A stretch of DNA of 64,000 nucleotides, taken from assembly GCF_002557795.1 (NCBI RefSeq), contig NZ_CP023777.1, positions 4,101,001-4,165,000 on the forward strand. Reading direction: 5' to 3'. Origin of the DNA: Chitinophaga caeni. Its GTDB lineage: Bacteria; Bacteroidota; Bacteroidia; Chitinophagales; Chitinophagaceae. The notes beneath the pieces were generated by a model. That model ran no database searches and had not been told where the DNA came from. It was given only the letters and a program-made list of their open reading frames with translations. Every line of letters begins with the position of its first letter. The stretch's first letter is position 1. Position numbers and translations under genes: made by a program. Below are positions 51,387 to 60,525 of the stretch, one piece after another.

Positions 51387-52826
51387 ATGAGCGAACAGAC
51401 AAATGAAAATCCACAGCAATATCCCGAACAGCTTTCGGATGTGCTGTTGGTGATGGACAAGGAAAAAAAGAAAATCCAAGCCGTCACGGGTGTTGACGAA
51501 AACGGCAATCTGAAAACCGTTGATGCCAACAAGAAAAACCAAAGCCAATTTATGCGTGTTGACAGAGCAGGAGATTTGTTTACAAATTTCTTCTCCAACT
51601 TTTGGCGACAGCTAAAAGACCCGACCCACTTTTCATTCTTTAAAGTACCTGCAAAGGAAGCGGTCGAAACCGCCAAAGAAATGCAGAAACAGGTCGATGC
51701 CCCAACCAAAGAGGGCGAGGCTGTTATGGCAAAGCATGAGGTCAAAGAGCCAAAAGAGCAACAACAGGAAACCAAAAAGGATGTGGAAGCACCAAAAGCG
51801 ACACAGGAAACACAAGCACAAGAAAAAAGCGAATACCGCTATAAGGCGGAAGATGTGGACTGGAATTATTTAGCACAATTCGGAATAAACAAAGAGAGGC
51901 TCGAAAAAGACGGACAGTTGGATTTGCTGTTAAAGGGCTATAAGACCAATAAGGTATATCCCACAAGTGTCAATTTCGGTGCGGTTATCATGCGCTCGGA
52001 TGCAAGGCTCGGTTTCCAAGACGGTGAAGACGGAAAGCCTGTACTTATGATGTACGGTGTACGCCATGAACCCAACCTCAAAGCCCCTTTCTTTGGTCAC
52101 GAATTTACCAAAGAGGACAGGGAAAACCTGCTCAAAACCGGAAACATGGGGCGTGTGGTGGAACTGACCAACCGCAAAACAGGCGAAAAGATACCGTCCA
52201 TTATCAGTATCGACCACCTAACGAACGAGGTTATCGCATTCCGGCAGGACAGGATAAAAGTACCCGATGAGATTAAGGGCGTAAAGTTGACCGAAGACCA
52301 AAAACTGGATTTGAAAGATGGGAAAGCCATTTATTTAGAGGGGTTGGATTTTAAGAACAGTACGAACAAAAATGCCCATGTGCAGTTCAACGCCGACAAA
52401 AAATATACGGAGTTTCTCTTTGGTGATAAAGCCCCCAAACAGGCACAGGAAAACGACCCGAAATACTATCGTGGCAAAACGTTCTCCGATGAACAGTACA
52501 AACAACTCACCGAGGGCAAGACCCTTTATATTTCGGATTTCAAAGATGGGCAGGGAAACGCCTATAAAGGCTACGTTACGCTGAACAAAGAAACAGGGGG
52601 GTATGATTTCAGCTTTAAAAATCCCAATGCGCTGAAAAATAAGGCACAGCCTGCCGAAACGCACAAAACACAGGTTGCCGTGAACTCCAAGGGGAAAACC
52701 AACGAAGCAACCAAGCACATCAACGAGCCTCTGAAACCGGAGCAACAAAAGCCGAAAAATAACGCACAACAGCAACGGCAGAATGACCCCAACCGTCCGG
52801 CTAAATCCAGAGGGGTAAGAAGATAA
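51387..52826 (+). CDS. DUF4099/DUF3945 ICE accessory protein
   Basis: 479 residues, strongly charged. DUF4099-type domain at about 145-230 (DWNYLAQFGINKERLEKDGQ, then NFGAVIMRSDARLGFQ), followed by DUF3945-type repeats (about 245-430: RENLLKTGNMGRVVELTNRK, FSDEQYKQLTEGKTLYISDF), ending in a basic Gln/Pro tail (RQNDPNRPAKSRGVRR). Always found with RteC and TopB in CTnDOT-like elements. Function unproven, probably conjugation- or replication-linked. Confidence 0.88.
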   Translation: MSEQTNENPQQYPEQLSDVLLVMDKEKKKIQAVTGVDENGNLKTVDANKKNQSQFMRVDRAGDLFTNFFSNFWRQLKDPTHFSFFKVPAKEAVETAKEMQKQVDAPTKEGEAVMAKHEVKEPKEQQQETKKDVEAPKATQETQAQEKSEYRYKAEDVDWNYLAQFGINKERLEKDGQLDLLLKGYKTNKVYPTSVNFGAVIMRSDARLGFQDGEDGKPVLMMYGVRHEPNLKAPFFGHEFTKEDRENLLKTGNMGRVVELTNRKTGEKIPSIISIDHLTNEVIAFRQDRIKVPDEIKGVKLTEDQKLDLKDGKAIYLEGLDFKNSTNKNAHVQFNADKKYTEFLFGDKAPKQAQENDPKYYRGKTFSDEQYKQLTEGKTLYISDFKDGQGNAYKGYVTLNKETGGYDFSFKNPNALKNKAQPAETHKTQVAVNSKGKTNEATKHINEPLKPEQQKPKNNAQQQRQNDPNRPAKSRGVRR

Positions 52827-52929
52827 CACCATCAAAAAACATTTTTCTTTGGAAATCCCCTTTCACAGAATACGAGGGGTTTCTCAAAGAGAAATGTCCA
52901 ATAAATAATCCATAAATATAGATAGCATC

Positions 52930-55014
52930 ATGAAAGCAATCATTGCAGAAAAGCCAAGTGTGGCGAGGGAAATAGCTACCCTGTTGGGAGCGACCGAAAA
53001 ACGGGATGGCTACCTCGCAGGGAACGGCTATGAAGTTACGTGGGCATTAGGTCATTTGGTCGGACTGGCGATGCCCGAAGATTACGGGGTGTCGGGCTTC
53101 CAACGTGAAGCCCTGCCCATATTGCCCGACCCTTTTATACTTACGGTACGCAAGATAAAAAAGGACAAAAGCTATGTTCCCGATAGTGGAGCGTTAAAAC
53201 AGTTGAAGATTATCGAACAGGTCATCGGTAGATGCGATAGCATTATCGTGGCCACCGATGCCGGACGTGAGGGGGAACTCATCTTTAGGTACATCTATGA
53301 ATACCTAAAGTGCCGGAAACCCTTTGAACGTCTATGGATAAGCTCACTCACGGAAAAGGCAATTAAACAGGGTTTTGACAACCTAAAAGCCGGAAACGAA
53401 TTTGACGGGCTGTACCGTGCCGGACAAGGGCGGAGCAAAGCCGACTGGCTTGTCGGTATCAATGCCTCGCAGGCGTTGAGCATTTCGGCAGGGCGTGGCG
53501 TTTACTCGCTTGGTAGAGTACAAACGCCAACGCTTGCCCTTATCTGCAAGCGGTATTTGGAAAACAGGGATTTTGCCGTCAAAAAATACTTTCAAATCCA
53601 GTTGGAACACCGTAAAGAATTTACAGACTTTAAGAGCCTTTCAAAGACCAAATGGGATGACAGGAAACTTGCTGACGATACGCTGAAAGCCATTCAGCGT
53701 AACGGAACAGCGACCGTTACGGCGGTGGAAACCAAATCGGTTTCGGAGCAACCGCCTTTGCTGTTCGACCTTACGGGATTGCAGAAAGAAGCAAACAAAA
53801 GGGCTTCCTATACTGCCGAGGAAACATTGAACATTGCCCAAAGCCTGTATGAAAAGAAATTCATTACCTACCCCCGTACAGGGAGCAAATACATCCCCGA
53901 AGATATATGGTCGGAAATCCCTGCACTGGTAAGGAATTTGGAAGCACGGGCTTCCTGCAAAAAAGCGGTCGGAAAAGTGAAATGGGGTCGTTTCAATAAG
54001 CGCATCGTGAATGACGTAAAGGTCACAGACCACCACGGTCTGCTGATTACCGAGAAAATCCCGTCCGAATTAACTGCGCACGAAAATGTTATCTATGATA
54101 TGATTGCGCACCGCCTGTTGGAAGCCCTTTCGCCTGCCTGTACCAAAGAAATAACCGACATCGGGTTGCAGGCTTTTCACTATGATTTTACATTGAAAGG
54201 GTGTAAAATCCTCGAAGCCGGCTGGCGTGGCATCAAGGAAAAATTTACAGACGAGGACAGCGAGCCTGTGCAGGAACTGCCGGAATTAAAGGTCAACGAT
54301 GAGCTGAAAATCAAACAGGCATCCGTACAGGAAAAGAAAACCAAACCGCCTGTGCTTTACACCGAGGCAGGTCTGCTGTCCGCAATGGAAAATGCCGGAA
54401 AGGAAACCCATAACGAGGACGAACGTAAAGCCCTAAAGGACATCGGCATCGGTACACCTGCCACAAGAGCCTCCATTATAGAAACGCTCTTTAAAAGGGA
54501 TTACATCCGGCGTGAAAAGAAATCCCTTATCCCTACCCATAAGGGATTGCAGGTCTACGGGGCTGTAAAGGACAAAAAGATTGCCGATGTGACCATGACA
54601 GCCGAATGGGAAATGGCATTGCAGAAAATCGAAAACAACGAGGCGGATGCAGGTACTTTTCACCGTGAAATGGAAGCCTACGCCACTTCCATTACACGGG
54701 AACTTTTGGACACGGGCATTGCCGATGAAAAGCAACCCGAACTGAACTGCCCTAAATGCAAGAGCCGTCAGCTATTGGTTTGGAACAAGGTTGTAAAATG
54801 CCCCGATGAGGCTTGCAACTGGCTTCAATTCCGTACGGTGTGCGGAGTGCCGTTGAGCGTTGCCGACATAGAAAGCCTTGTGACCAAAGGAAAGACCAGC
54901 CTTATCAAAGGCATGAAAAGCAATTCGGGCAATAAATTCAATGCCTATATCGTCATGAACGATAAAGCCGAAACCTCCTTTGAGTTTGACAACAGGAAAC
55001 CAAAAAGGAAATAA
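52930..55014 (+). CDS. topB: DNA topoisomerase III (type IA, ICE-encoded)
   Basis: 694 residues. N-terminal TOPRIM domain (MKAIIAEKPSVAREIATLLG, then DAGREGELIFRYIY with the metal-binding DxD-type acids). The cleavage-strand-passage core has catalytic Tyr Y314 in FITYPRTGSKYI. A C-terminal zinc ribbon (CPKCKSRQLLVWNKVVKCPD) follows at about 605-630. Relaxes single-stranded DNA, usually during transfer or replication of the element. It is the third member of the conserved RteC/HTH/DUF/TopB block. Confidence 0.94.
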   Translation: MKAIIAEKPSVAREIATLLGATEKRDGYLAGNGYEVTWALGHLVGLAMPEDYGVSGFQREALPILPDPFILTVRKIKKDKSYVPDSGALKQLKIIEQVIGRCDSIIVATDAGREGELIFRYIYEYLKCRKPFERLWISSLTEKAIKQGFDNLKAGNEFDGLYRAGQGRSKADWLVGINASQALSISAGRGVYSLGRVQTPTLALICKRYLENRDFAVKKYFQIQLEHRKEFTDFKSLSKTKWDDRKLADDTLKAIQRNGTATVTAVETKSVSEQPPLLFDLTGLQKEANKRASYTAEETLNIAQSLYEKKFITYPRTGSKYIPEDIWSEIPALVRNLEARASCKKAVGKVKWGRFNKRIVNDVKVTDHHGLLITEKIPSELTAHENVIYDMIAHRLLEALSPACTKEITDIGLQAFHYDFTLKGCKILEAGWRGIKEKFTDEDSEPVQELPELKVNDELKIKQASVQEKKTKPPVLYTEAGLLSAMENAGKETHNEDERKALKDIGIGTPATRASIIETLFKRDYIRREKKSLIPTHKGLQVYGAVKDKKIADVTMTAEWEMALQKIENNEADAGTFHREMEAYATSITRELLDTGIADEKQPELNCPKCKSRQLLVWNKVVKCPDEACNWLQFRTVCGVPLSVADIESLVTKGKTSLIKGMKSNSGNKFNAYIVMNDKAETSFEFDNRKPKRK

Positions 55015-55030
55015 ATGTTTTTTTTTTGGA

Positions 55031-55107
55031 CGGCATACAGCGTGAGGGATAGAAGCGACATCCTTTTGCGGTCCTGCAAGATCCGCAAAAGATACAGCGG
55101 ATAGCCC
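55031..55107. ncRNA. Structured intergenic element after topB
   Basis: A 77-bp symmetrical block: CGGCATACAGCGTGAGGGAT, a central stem CTTTTGCGG (55063-55071) with CCGCAAAAG (55083-55091), then GATACAGCGGATAGCCCGAA. The design of a central hairpin framed by GAGGGAT... and ...AGCGGATAGCCC looks like a repeated Bacteroidota intergenic structure I recall from other genomes, but this is unverified. Could be an RNA element or a DNA repeat. Confidence 0.5.
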
Positions 55108-55109
55108 GA

Positions 55110-55160
55110 ACCGTCTGCATTTTTTCGATAGCCTGGGCATGGTGTCAAAATGCAGACGGT
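55110..55160. repeat. 14-bp inverted repeat before PIN gene
   Basis: ACCGTCTGCATTTT (55110-55123) and AAAATGCAGACGGT (55147-55160) are exact complements 23 bp apart, with T-run and A-run shoulders, between topB and the convergent PIN gene. Likely a bidirectional terminator. Confidence 0.6.
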
Positions 55161-55194
55161 GGCACGCCCATATAAACTTATTAAAGTGATAAAT

Positions 55195-56154
55195 CTATTT
55201 TAAGTAATCAAGGTATTCTGTTATTGTAAGAACCCTATTTTGATAACCATAGCTTCTTAGTATTTCAGTAATATCCTTATCTGCCGTAACAAGAATTGCC
55301 TCCCTATTATCAATGGTGGAATTTGATATAGCAAAAGATATTTGATAATCCCATAGCCAATTCCATCTTTTTTCCTTTGATGCTTTAGAGTTCATATCAA
55401 TGCTTTCGGTGACAATTTTTGAACACACCCATTTATAAAAACCTACTGAAAGTGGAAAACTTTGGTACATAGACTGCGCTCTTTTATTAATCTCATGTTC
55501 TGTTAAAGATATATTAAGTTTTATAGCAATCGCACAAATTATTGCCATAGAATGTATATATTCAAATGAACCATTCTCAATAAAATCAAGGATTTTTAGT
55601 CTTAGTTCTTTCTTCGCAATATTTGGATGTTTTATCAATATCTCCCCTTTAATTCCGTCAATAAAGTTGGTTATTTGGTTAGCAAAACCCTCTTCTTCCG
55701 TATTGATGAAATTTTTTGTATTCTCAAATGTATTAACCGATTTATGGTGTAGTAATGCTCGGTCTAAGTCTACCTTAAAATCATTAAATGTACCCCCCAA
55801 GTTTTTAACTTTTTCTTCCATATCTGATGGAATGACATCAAAAAAAGAACGACATAAGTGCATAAAAGGTTGTGGAATAAGCCTTGGTGCTTGTTCCGCT
55901 TCATCATAACAATGGTTAATTAATGCAATAATTCCATTTAGACAATCTTTATAATTTATTCCGGCTTCATCTTCAACAAGATTACCCAACATTTCCATTC
56001 CTGCAATAACAACTCCAAAGGACTTGATATTTTTCTGGTTTTCAGCTTCTTTTAATTCCTCAATAGCTATAATGGTTTCTTCTGTCGATTTGCCTCTAAC
56101 AAACGTTCGGTAAGAATTTGTGTCAAAAAGAACTGCATATTTATTATCACTCAT
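55195..56154 (-). CDS. PIN-like nuclease domain protein with large insertion
   Basis: 319 residues, cytoplasmic. The N-terminal strand YAVLFDTNSYRTF has the first PIN Asp (residue 11). The C-terminal half has NWLWDYQISFAISNSTID and REAILVTADKDITEILRSYG, the usual Asp positions. Between them lies a 230-residue helical insert (NCLNGIIALINHCYDEAEQA and others), so the family is unlike short VapC toxins. No antitoxin gene is adjacent; the upstream neighbour 53 bp away is an RteC homologue. Probably an RNase/DNase-like effector or ICE stabilisation factor; catalysis is inferred. Confidence 0.6.
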   Translation of the reverse strand: MSDNKYAVLFDTNSYRTFVRGKSTEETIIAIEELKEAENQKNIKSFGVVIAGMEMLGNLVEDEAGINYKDCLNGIIALINHCYDEAEQAPRLIPQPFMHLCRSFFDVIPSDMEEKVKNLGGTFNDFKVDLDRALLHHKSVNTFENTKNFINTEEEGFANQITNFIDGIKGEILIKHPNIAKKELRLKILDFIENGSFEYIHSMAIICAIAIKLNISLTEHEINKRAQSMYQSFPLSVGFYKWVCSKIVTESIDMNSKASKEKRWNWLWDYQISFAISNSTIDNREAILVTADKDITEILRSYGYQNRVLTITEYLDYLK

Positions 56155-56207
56155 ATTTACTCGTCTTTATTCCTAAACTTACAATATATATATGAATATT
56201 ATAAATA

Positions 56208-57035
56208 CTATTTTTCGTCCTGTTCGTCCATTTTCTTGATAAGTTCCTCCCTAAGCGCATCAAGGAATTTTGTGCGGTTCATCTTTCGGTTTCTCAACTC
56301 CAAATAGGTCTGATAAAAATTGCCCAAGTCAATGCCAAAGGCACTTTCAAAATATTGGGCGACTTCCCTTATGTCATTGTTCCCGTTGTCAAATACATTT
56401 TGATAATGCAAGGCATAAATCAGTTCAATCAATGCCACTTTGCTACCTGTCCACTTCAGCTTTTTAGGGGTTTTCGATTTGTCCTTTTGGAATTTGTGAA
56501 ATAACTGGTCTTCGATGTAAACCTGTATCAAATCATTGGCTATTATCTTGGCGACCTTGTAATCATGTGAAGTGGAAAAGGACTGGTCAGACTGGAAATA
56601 ATAAGTGTCCAACCATAGCTTTATATCATGGTTGCCCCGTAAAAACATTTTCTCGTCAAGAAACGAGTTATTGCTACGGTAGTACTTATAAAAATCGAGG
56701 TTGTTATCAAAGAACCTTTTTAGTTTTTTCAGTTCTTTGTTGAGGTATTTCCTTATGGGTTTTGCACCATAGGGTTTCTTTGTCTCGATTTTGTAAATGG
56801 CATTGTAGTAAATGAGTTTCGCTACAATGGCAGGTTTCTGATACTTGAAAAAACGGATTTCTTCATCAGTATTCTTAAACCCTCTTTTCAGCACATACCC
56901 TTTCAGTTCGGACAGGCATTCAAGAATATGATGTATAACTGCTTCTATCCGTTGTATGGAGCAATCGGTTTCAATCTCTAAGTCTTTGATTGCTGTCTCC
57001 AATTTTAATAGTATTTCATTGTAAAAATTATTCAT
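56208..57035 (-). CDS. RteC-like protein, second copy
   Basis: 275 residues, RteC family: KGYVLKRGFKNTDEEIRFFK, KPAIVAKLIYYNAIYKIETK, SFSTSHDYKVAKIIANDLIQ. More diverged than the copy at 49879. Its PIN-like neighbour starts 53 bp after it, which suggests a two-gene unit that may regulate or be regulated by the element's excision circuit. Confidence 0.88.
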   Translation of the reverse strand: MNNFYNEILLKLETAIKDLEIETDCSIQRIEAVIHHILECLSELKGYVLKRGFKNTDEEIRFFKYQKPAIVAKLIYYNAIYKIETKKPYGAKPIRKYLNKELKKLKRFFDNNLDFYKYYRSNNSFLDEKMFLRGNHDIKLWLDTYYFQSDQSFSTSHDYKVAKIIANDLIQVYIEDQLFHKFQKDKSKTPKKLKWTGSKVALIELIYALHYQNVFDNGNNDIREVAQYFESAFGIDLGNFYQTYLELRNRKMNRTKFLDALREELIKKMDEQDEK

Positions 57036-57274
57036 ACTTTATTGTTAATTGGGAGTTCCGTATTACTGATAATAAAATTGTATTATCCGGTTTCTTGCAG
57101 ATAACGTCAATTTTCAAGTGTCTTTTAAAAAGAGAAGAATCGGAAAAATACCTTTCTAATAAAAAAGTACTTCCCGACATTCTCTTTCATGATTACCATA
57201 ATTTTGGAACTAAAGCGCATATTGGGTTAAGAAATCCATATGCATAATTTTATCCATATAAGTATGTTTATGAA

Positions 57275-57502
57275 TTATTCTATTCTCTCACAACTGTAGC
57301 CCAAGCCAACCATACAATGGATAATTTTATTCGTTTCTATTTCAGGTTGATTGGCTTCGACTCTCAAAATTTTTTCTTCATCTTCAAGATCAAAGTTGAT
57401 TTTATAGTTTTGATATAAGGATAAAAGAAAAGCTATCGCTTTATTAGTGTCGTTTTCATTCCGAACGTTAGTTTTAAATATTTCAACTGTTTTAATCTGC
57501 AT
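57275..57502 (-). CDS. Small conserved hypothetical protein
   Basis: 75 residues, no signal. EIFKTNVRNENDTNKAIAFL, then NFDLEDEEKILRVEANQPEI and IIHCMVGLGYSC; the pattern resembles a ferredoxin-like small domain common in Bacteroidota (heavy-metal-associated-like) without the metal CxxC. It follows the inositol-phosphatase-like gene by 11 bp and is co-transcribed. Confidence 0.6.
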   Translation of the reverse strand: MQIKTVEIFKTNVRNENDTNKAIAFLLSLYQNYKINFDLEDEEKILRVEANQPEIETNKIIHCMVGLGYSCERIE

Positions 57503-57513
57503 TACTCCGGATG

Positions 57514-58335
57514 TTAAAAAATACGAATAAGTTCATCACGAATAATTGTGTTGTTCGTTGATAGAATACCTAAATTAGATTTAATACCAAAAGCATTACC
57601 TACGGTATCTGTCACTACGCCACCCGCTTCCTCTACGAGCAGGCTTCCTGCCAACCAATCATATATATCATTTCCAAATTCCCAAAACGCTTCCAATCTT
57701 CCACATGCTATATATGCCATTTGCAATGAGGCAGGCCCTAAAATTCTTAATGCAAAAGTTTTGGGTATTACTCTTTTCATACTTAAAAGTGTTTTTTCCA
57801 ATAGTTCTTTTTCTCCGTCATCTCCATATCTATGAAAAGTGCTTACAAACGCTGAATCCAAAGTCTTACGGCTATTTACTTCAATCTTAATTCCATTGAG
57901 GAACGCTCCACCCCCTCTTTTAGCGGTAAACAGCTCGTCTTTTTCGGGATAGTAGAGTATGGAAAATTCAGGCTGATTATTTCTCATTAATACTAAAGAA
58001 ATTACCCATGGGAAGCATCCCTGTAGGAAATGTACAGCACCGTCCAATGCATCACATACCCAATAATCCTTATCCATTCCTTTTTGTTGGGCCACAATGT
58101 TAAATTCCGCATCAGCCCATGCAATATCGGGAACAATTTTATTTAAGGCAGTCCTAATTGCATGCTCGGCGAATGAATTGGCTATTTCAAACAATTCGAA
58201 CATCCGTTCCTTTGAAACACCTTGCTCTTTAGGGACATACTTCTCTTGTAATTCCCGTGCAACATTTTTTATTATTTCTGTTGCTTGCATCTGTAATTGT
58301 TCCATTTCTTCTAATATTTTAAATTGATACTGCAA
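57514..58335 (-). CDS. Inositol monophosphatase family protein
   Basis: 273 residues of the IMPase/FBPase fold: WVCDALDGAVHFLQG (usual motif DPxDGTxNF), AKRGGGAFLNGIKIEV, and the C-terminal metal site FGNDIYDWLAGSLLVEEAGG. The typical first glutamate motif (GEE) is not clear (region WADAEFNIV), and the Pro and Thr of the DPLDGT motif are replaced by Ala. The enzyme may therefore act on a different phosphate or be weakened. In an operon with a small hypothetical protein. Confidence 0.75.
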   Translation of the reverse strand: MQYQFKILEEMEQLQMQATEIIKNVARELQEKYVPKEQGVSKERMFELFEIANSFAEHAIRTALNKIVPDIAWADAEFNIVAQQKGMDKDYWVCDALDGAVHFLQGCFPWVISLVLMRNNQPEFSILYYPEKDELFTAKRGGGAFLNGIKIEVNSRKTLDSAFVSTFHRYGDDGEKELLEKTLLSMKRVIPKTFALRILGPASLQMAYIACGRLEAFWEFGNDIYDWLAGSLLVEEAGGVVTDTVGNAFGIKSNLGILSTNNTIIRDELIRIF

Positions 58336-58382
58336 ATTTCAATTTAAAGGCTTAGATAAACAGAATACAAAGGAAGGGAAGA

Positions 58383-59231
58383 TTAGGACATATCGCAGAA
58401 TTGATTGCGAAAATTCATGGGTGAAACTCCAGTGGTGTTTTTAAATAAGCGAGTAAAATAAGATGCTTCGTTGAATCCAAGCTCAAAAGATATTTCCTTG
58501 ATAGTCAAATTTGTGTGATATAATAAACGTTTTGCTTCAATTATAATAAAATAATGAATCCAAAATGAAGACGTCTTCCCTGTATAGCTTTTAACCATGT
58601 CATTGAGATGTGATACAGATATATGAAGTTTCTTGGCATAGAACGCAGGAGACTGGACTTTAAGTGTTTTGCTTAAAAGTACTTTAAAAGAATCGGATAT
58701 GATTTTCCCCTGTGTTTTAACATTATCATTCTTTCCAATATTTTGTACAGGTAGATTAGCAATGGACTGGAATAGCAAAGCTGTACTCAAGTGGACAATA
58801 ATCTCGTTAGTGTAAGCTTTTCCCTTGTTTTCAAATTGCTCAAAAAGCAAATCAGCTATACGAAAGAGCTTATCTATTTGTTTATAATCTAATGTAATAA
58901 CTTGCTGGGTAGGATTTAATGATTGCAACTTACATATGATAACATTTGGTATAAGAAAATTTTCAATATCAATGTTATAACCTTTACAATAACTTATTTC
59001 CTCCACATAATGTGTCTGCAAGGGGCTTACGATTATTATTGAGGGAGAAGTTATAGCAATTTTTTCTGATTCAATAACAACTGTTCCCGAACCCTTTAGC
59101 AAATATATAAGCGAAAAATAATCTTCTCTATGAACAGAAAATGCTTCTTCCTTTGATGTGTCCAATTTGGAAATTTCAATGCCTGCATAAGCATTTGTGT
59201 TTCTCTCGATGGTATGAATTGCCTGCTTCAT
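58383..59231 (-). CDS. AraC family regulator
   Basis: 282 residues. N-terminal cupin-like domain (YFSLIYLLKGSGTVVIESEK, SPLQTHYVEEISYCKG) and C-terminal double HTH (KLHISVSHLNDMVKSYTG, IKEISFELGFNEASYFTRLF). Overlaps the HxlR gene by 4 bp, hence co-translated. Candidate target: the divergent SDR/REDY pair at 59761. Confidence 0.88.
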   Translation of the reverse strand: MKQAIHTIERNTNAYAGIEISKLDTSKEEAFSVHREDYFSLIYLLKGSGTVVIESEKIAITSPSIIIVSPLQTHYVEEISYCKGYNIDIENFLIPNVIICKLQSLNPTQQVITLDYKQIDKLFRIADLLFEQFENKGKAYTNEIIVHLSTALLFQSIANLPVQNIGKNDNVKTQGKIISDSFKVLLSKTLKVQSPAFYAKKLHISVSHLNDMVKSYTGKTSSFWIHYFIIIEAKRLLYHTNLTIKEISFELGFNEASYFTRLFKNTTGVSPMNFRNQFCDMS

Positions 59232-59614
59232 ATTTCAGTATTCATTTTCTTTTCGTGTAGGTTTAATAAGTCCTTTCTATATTGGCTTCCCCATGTTATC
59301 ATTTCTTCAATCAGTTTACTTAAAGTCTTACCCTGCTTGGAAAGCTGATATTCTACTGTAATAGGTTTTGTTTTTATTTCAGTCCTATGTATTAGTCCAT
59401 TTAGCTCTAAGTCATGTAATTCTTTTGATAACATTTTTTTTCCAATACCATCAATAGTATGTAAAAGTTCCATAAATCTCATTTTCCCTGTCACCAACAA
59501 TGTTCCAAGAATAAATATCTTCCATTTGCCACATAAAATGTCAGAAGTATCTTTTATAGCTAATATCCTTGATTTGCATAAAACTTCCTCAGCTATCGTA
59601 GTATCTTTTTCCAT
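59228..59614 (-). CDS. HxlR family regulator
   Basis: 128 residues of a winged-helix HxlR protein: SDILCGKWKIFILGTLLVTG, MLSKELHDLELNGLIHRTEI, KPITVEYQLSKQGKTLSKLI. Cys residues near the N-terminus (VLCKS and LCGKW) could sense thiol-reactive stress, as in HypR-type relatives; this is inferred. First gene of the HxlR-AraC unit, divergent from the SDR gene. Confidence 0.9.
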   Translation of the reverse strand: MEKDTTIAEEVLCKSRILAIKDTSDILCGKWKIFILGTLLVTGKMRFMELLHTIDGIGKKMLSKELHDLELNGLIHRTEIKTKPITVEYQLSKQGKTLSKLIEEMITWGSQYRKDLLNLHEKKMNTEI

Positions 59615-59734
59615 TGCATTAATTTAATATATAAATCGAAATGTCACTGCAAAAATATTAAAAATAGAAAAGGTATCCTATCGGAAACCGGTTTCATACA
59701 AGGAACCCATAGTGATGAAAATATCAATCTATTA

Positions 59735-59742
59735 TAGTTTTG
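59735..59742 (+). promoter_or_regulatory. Promoter -7 box of the SDR operon
   Basis: TAGTTTTG fits the Bacteroidota -7 TAnnTTTG box and lies 18 bp before the SDR start at 59761. The intergenic space to HxlR is only 146 bp and may hold its binding site. Confidence 0.4.
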
Positions 59743-59760
59743 GAATGAAATTAAAACTTA

Positions 59761-60519
59761 ATGATTATGCATTTAGAAAACAAAACAGCCCTAATTACCG
59801 GAGGAACAAGCGGTATAGGGTTAGCAACAGCAAAGCTTTTTTTACAAAACGGAGCAAATGTTATCATTGCGGGGCAGGAAACTGCGAAAGCCCGAAAGGA
59901 ACTCGCTGACTATGATGATAAAAACAAACATTTCTTCATTTACGACACAGCAAAAATGAAGGATATTGAGCAATTGGGAATATTTGTAAAAGATACTTTC
60001 TCTAAACTTGACATTGCTTTTCTCAATGCCGGAGTTGCCAGATTCGCACCATTGGAGACAATTTCAGAAAGTTTTTTTAATGAAGTAATGAATATCAATT
60101 TTAAGGGTGCATTTTTTACATTACAAAACCTTTCAAAACTATTTTCGGAGAATGCTTCAGTCGTTTTAACAGCATCTGCAGGAATGCACAAAGCTCATTG
60201 GGGCTCCAGTATTTATTCTGCATCAAAAGCTGCACTTAGAAGTCTCGCTATATCACTTAGCAATGAATGGGTAAATCGTGGTATTCGTGTAAACGTAGTT
60301 AGTCCTGGGACAACAGACACCACATTATTACAGAAATTAGGATTGGAAGGTGAAAAATTTCAAGAAATGAAAAATAATTTGATTGCACAGATACCGATGG
60401 GAAGGCTTATAAAGCCGGAAGAAATTGCAAATGCAGTATTATACCTTGCGTCTTCTGGTTCGGAATCTCAAACTGGTACTGAAATTATTATTGATGGTGG
60501 AGCATTTTTTAAAGTCTAA
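59761..60519 (+). CDS. Short-chain dehydrogenase/reductase
   Basis: 252 residues (alternative ATG at 59767). Rossmann motif TGGTSGIGLATAKLF, LDIAFLNAGVARFA, catalytic serine in VLTASAG, Tyr/Lys in SIYSASKAALRSLA, and the C-terminal GGAFF. Redox conversion of a small carbonyl or alcohol with NAD(P). Followed 6 bp later by a REDY-like protein. Confidence 0.92.
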   Translation: MIMHLENKTALITGGTSGIGLATAKLFLQNGANVIIAGQETAKARKELADYDDKNKHFFIYDTAKMKDIEQLGIFVKDTFSKLDIAFLNAGVARFAPLETISESFFNEVMNINFKGAFFTLQNLSKLFSENASVVLTASAGMHKAHWGSSIYSASKAALRSLAISLSNEWVNRGIRVNVVSPGTTDTTLLQKLGLEGEKFQEMKNNLIAQIPMGRLIKPEEIANAVLYLASSGSESQTGTEIIIDGGAFFKV

Positions 60520-60525
60520 TTAATT

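Noticed and set aside
52930..55014. TopB considered as the chromosomal topoisomerase
   Set aside because: Its position within the RteC/HTH/DUF4099-DUF3945 block marks it as the element-borne type.
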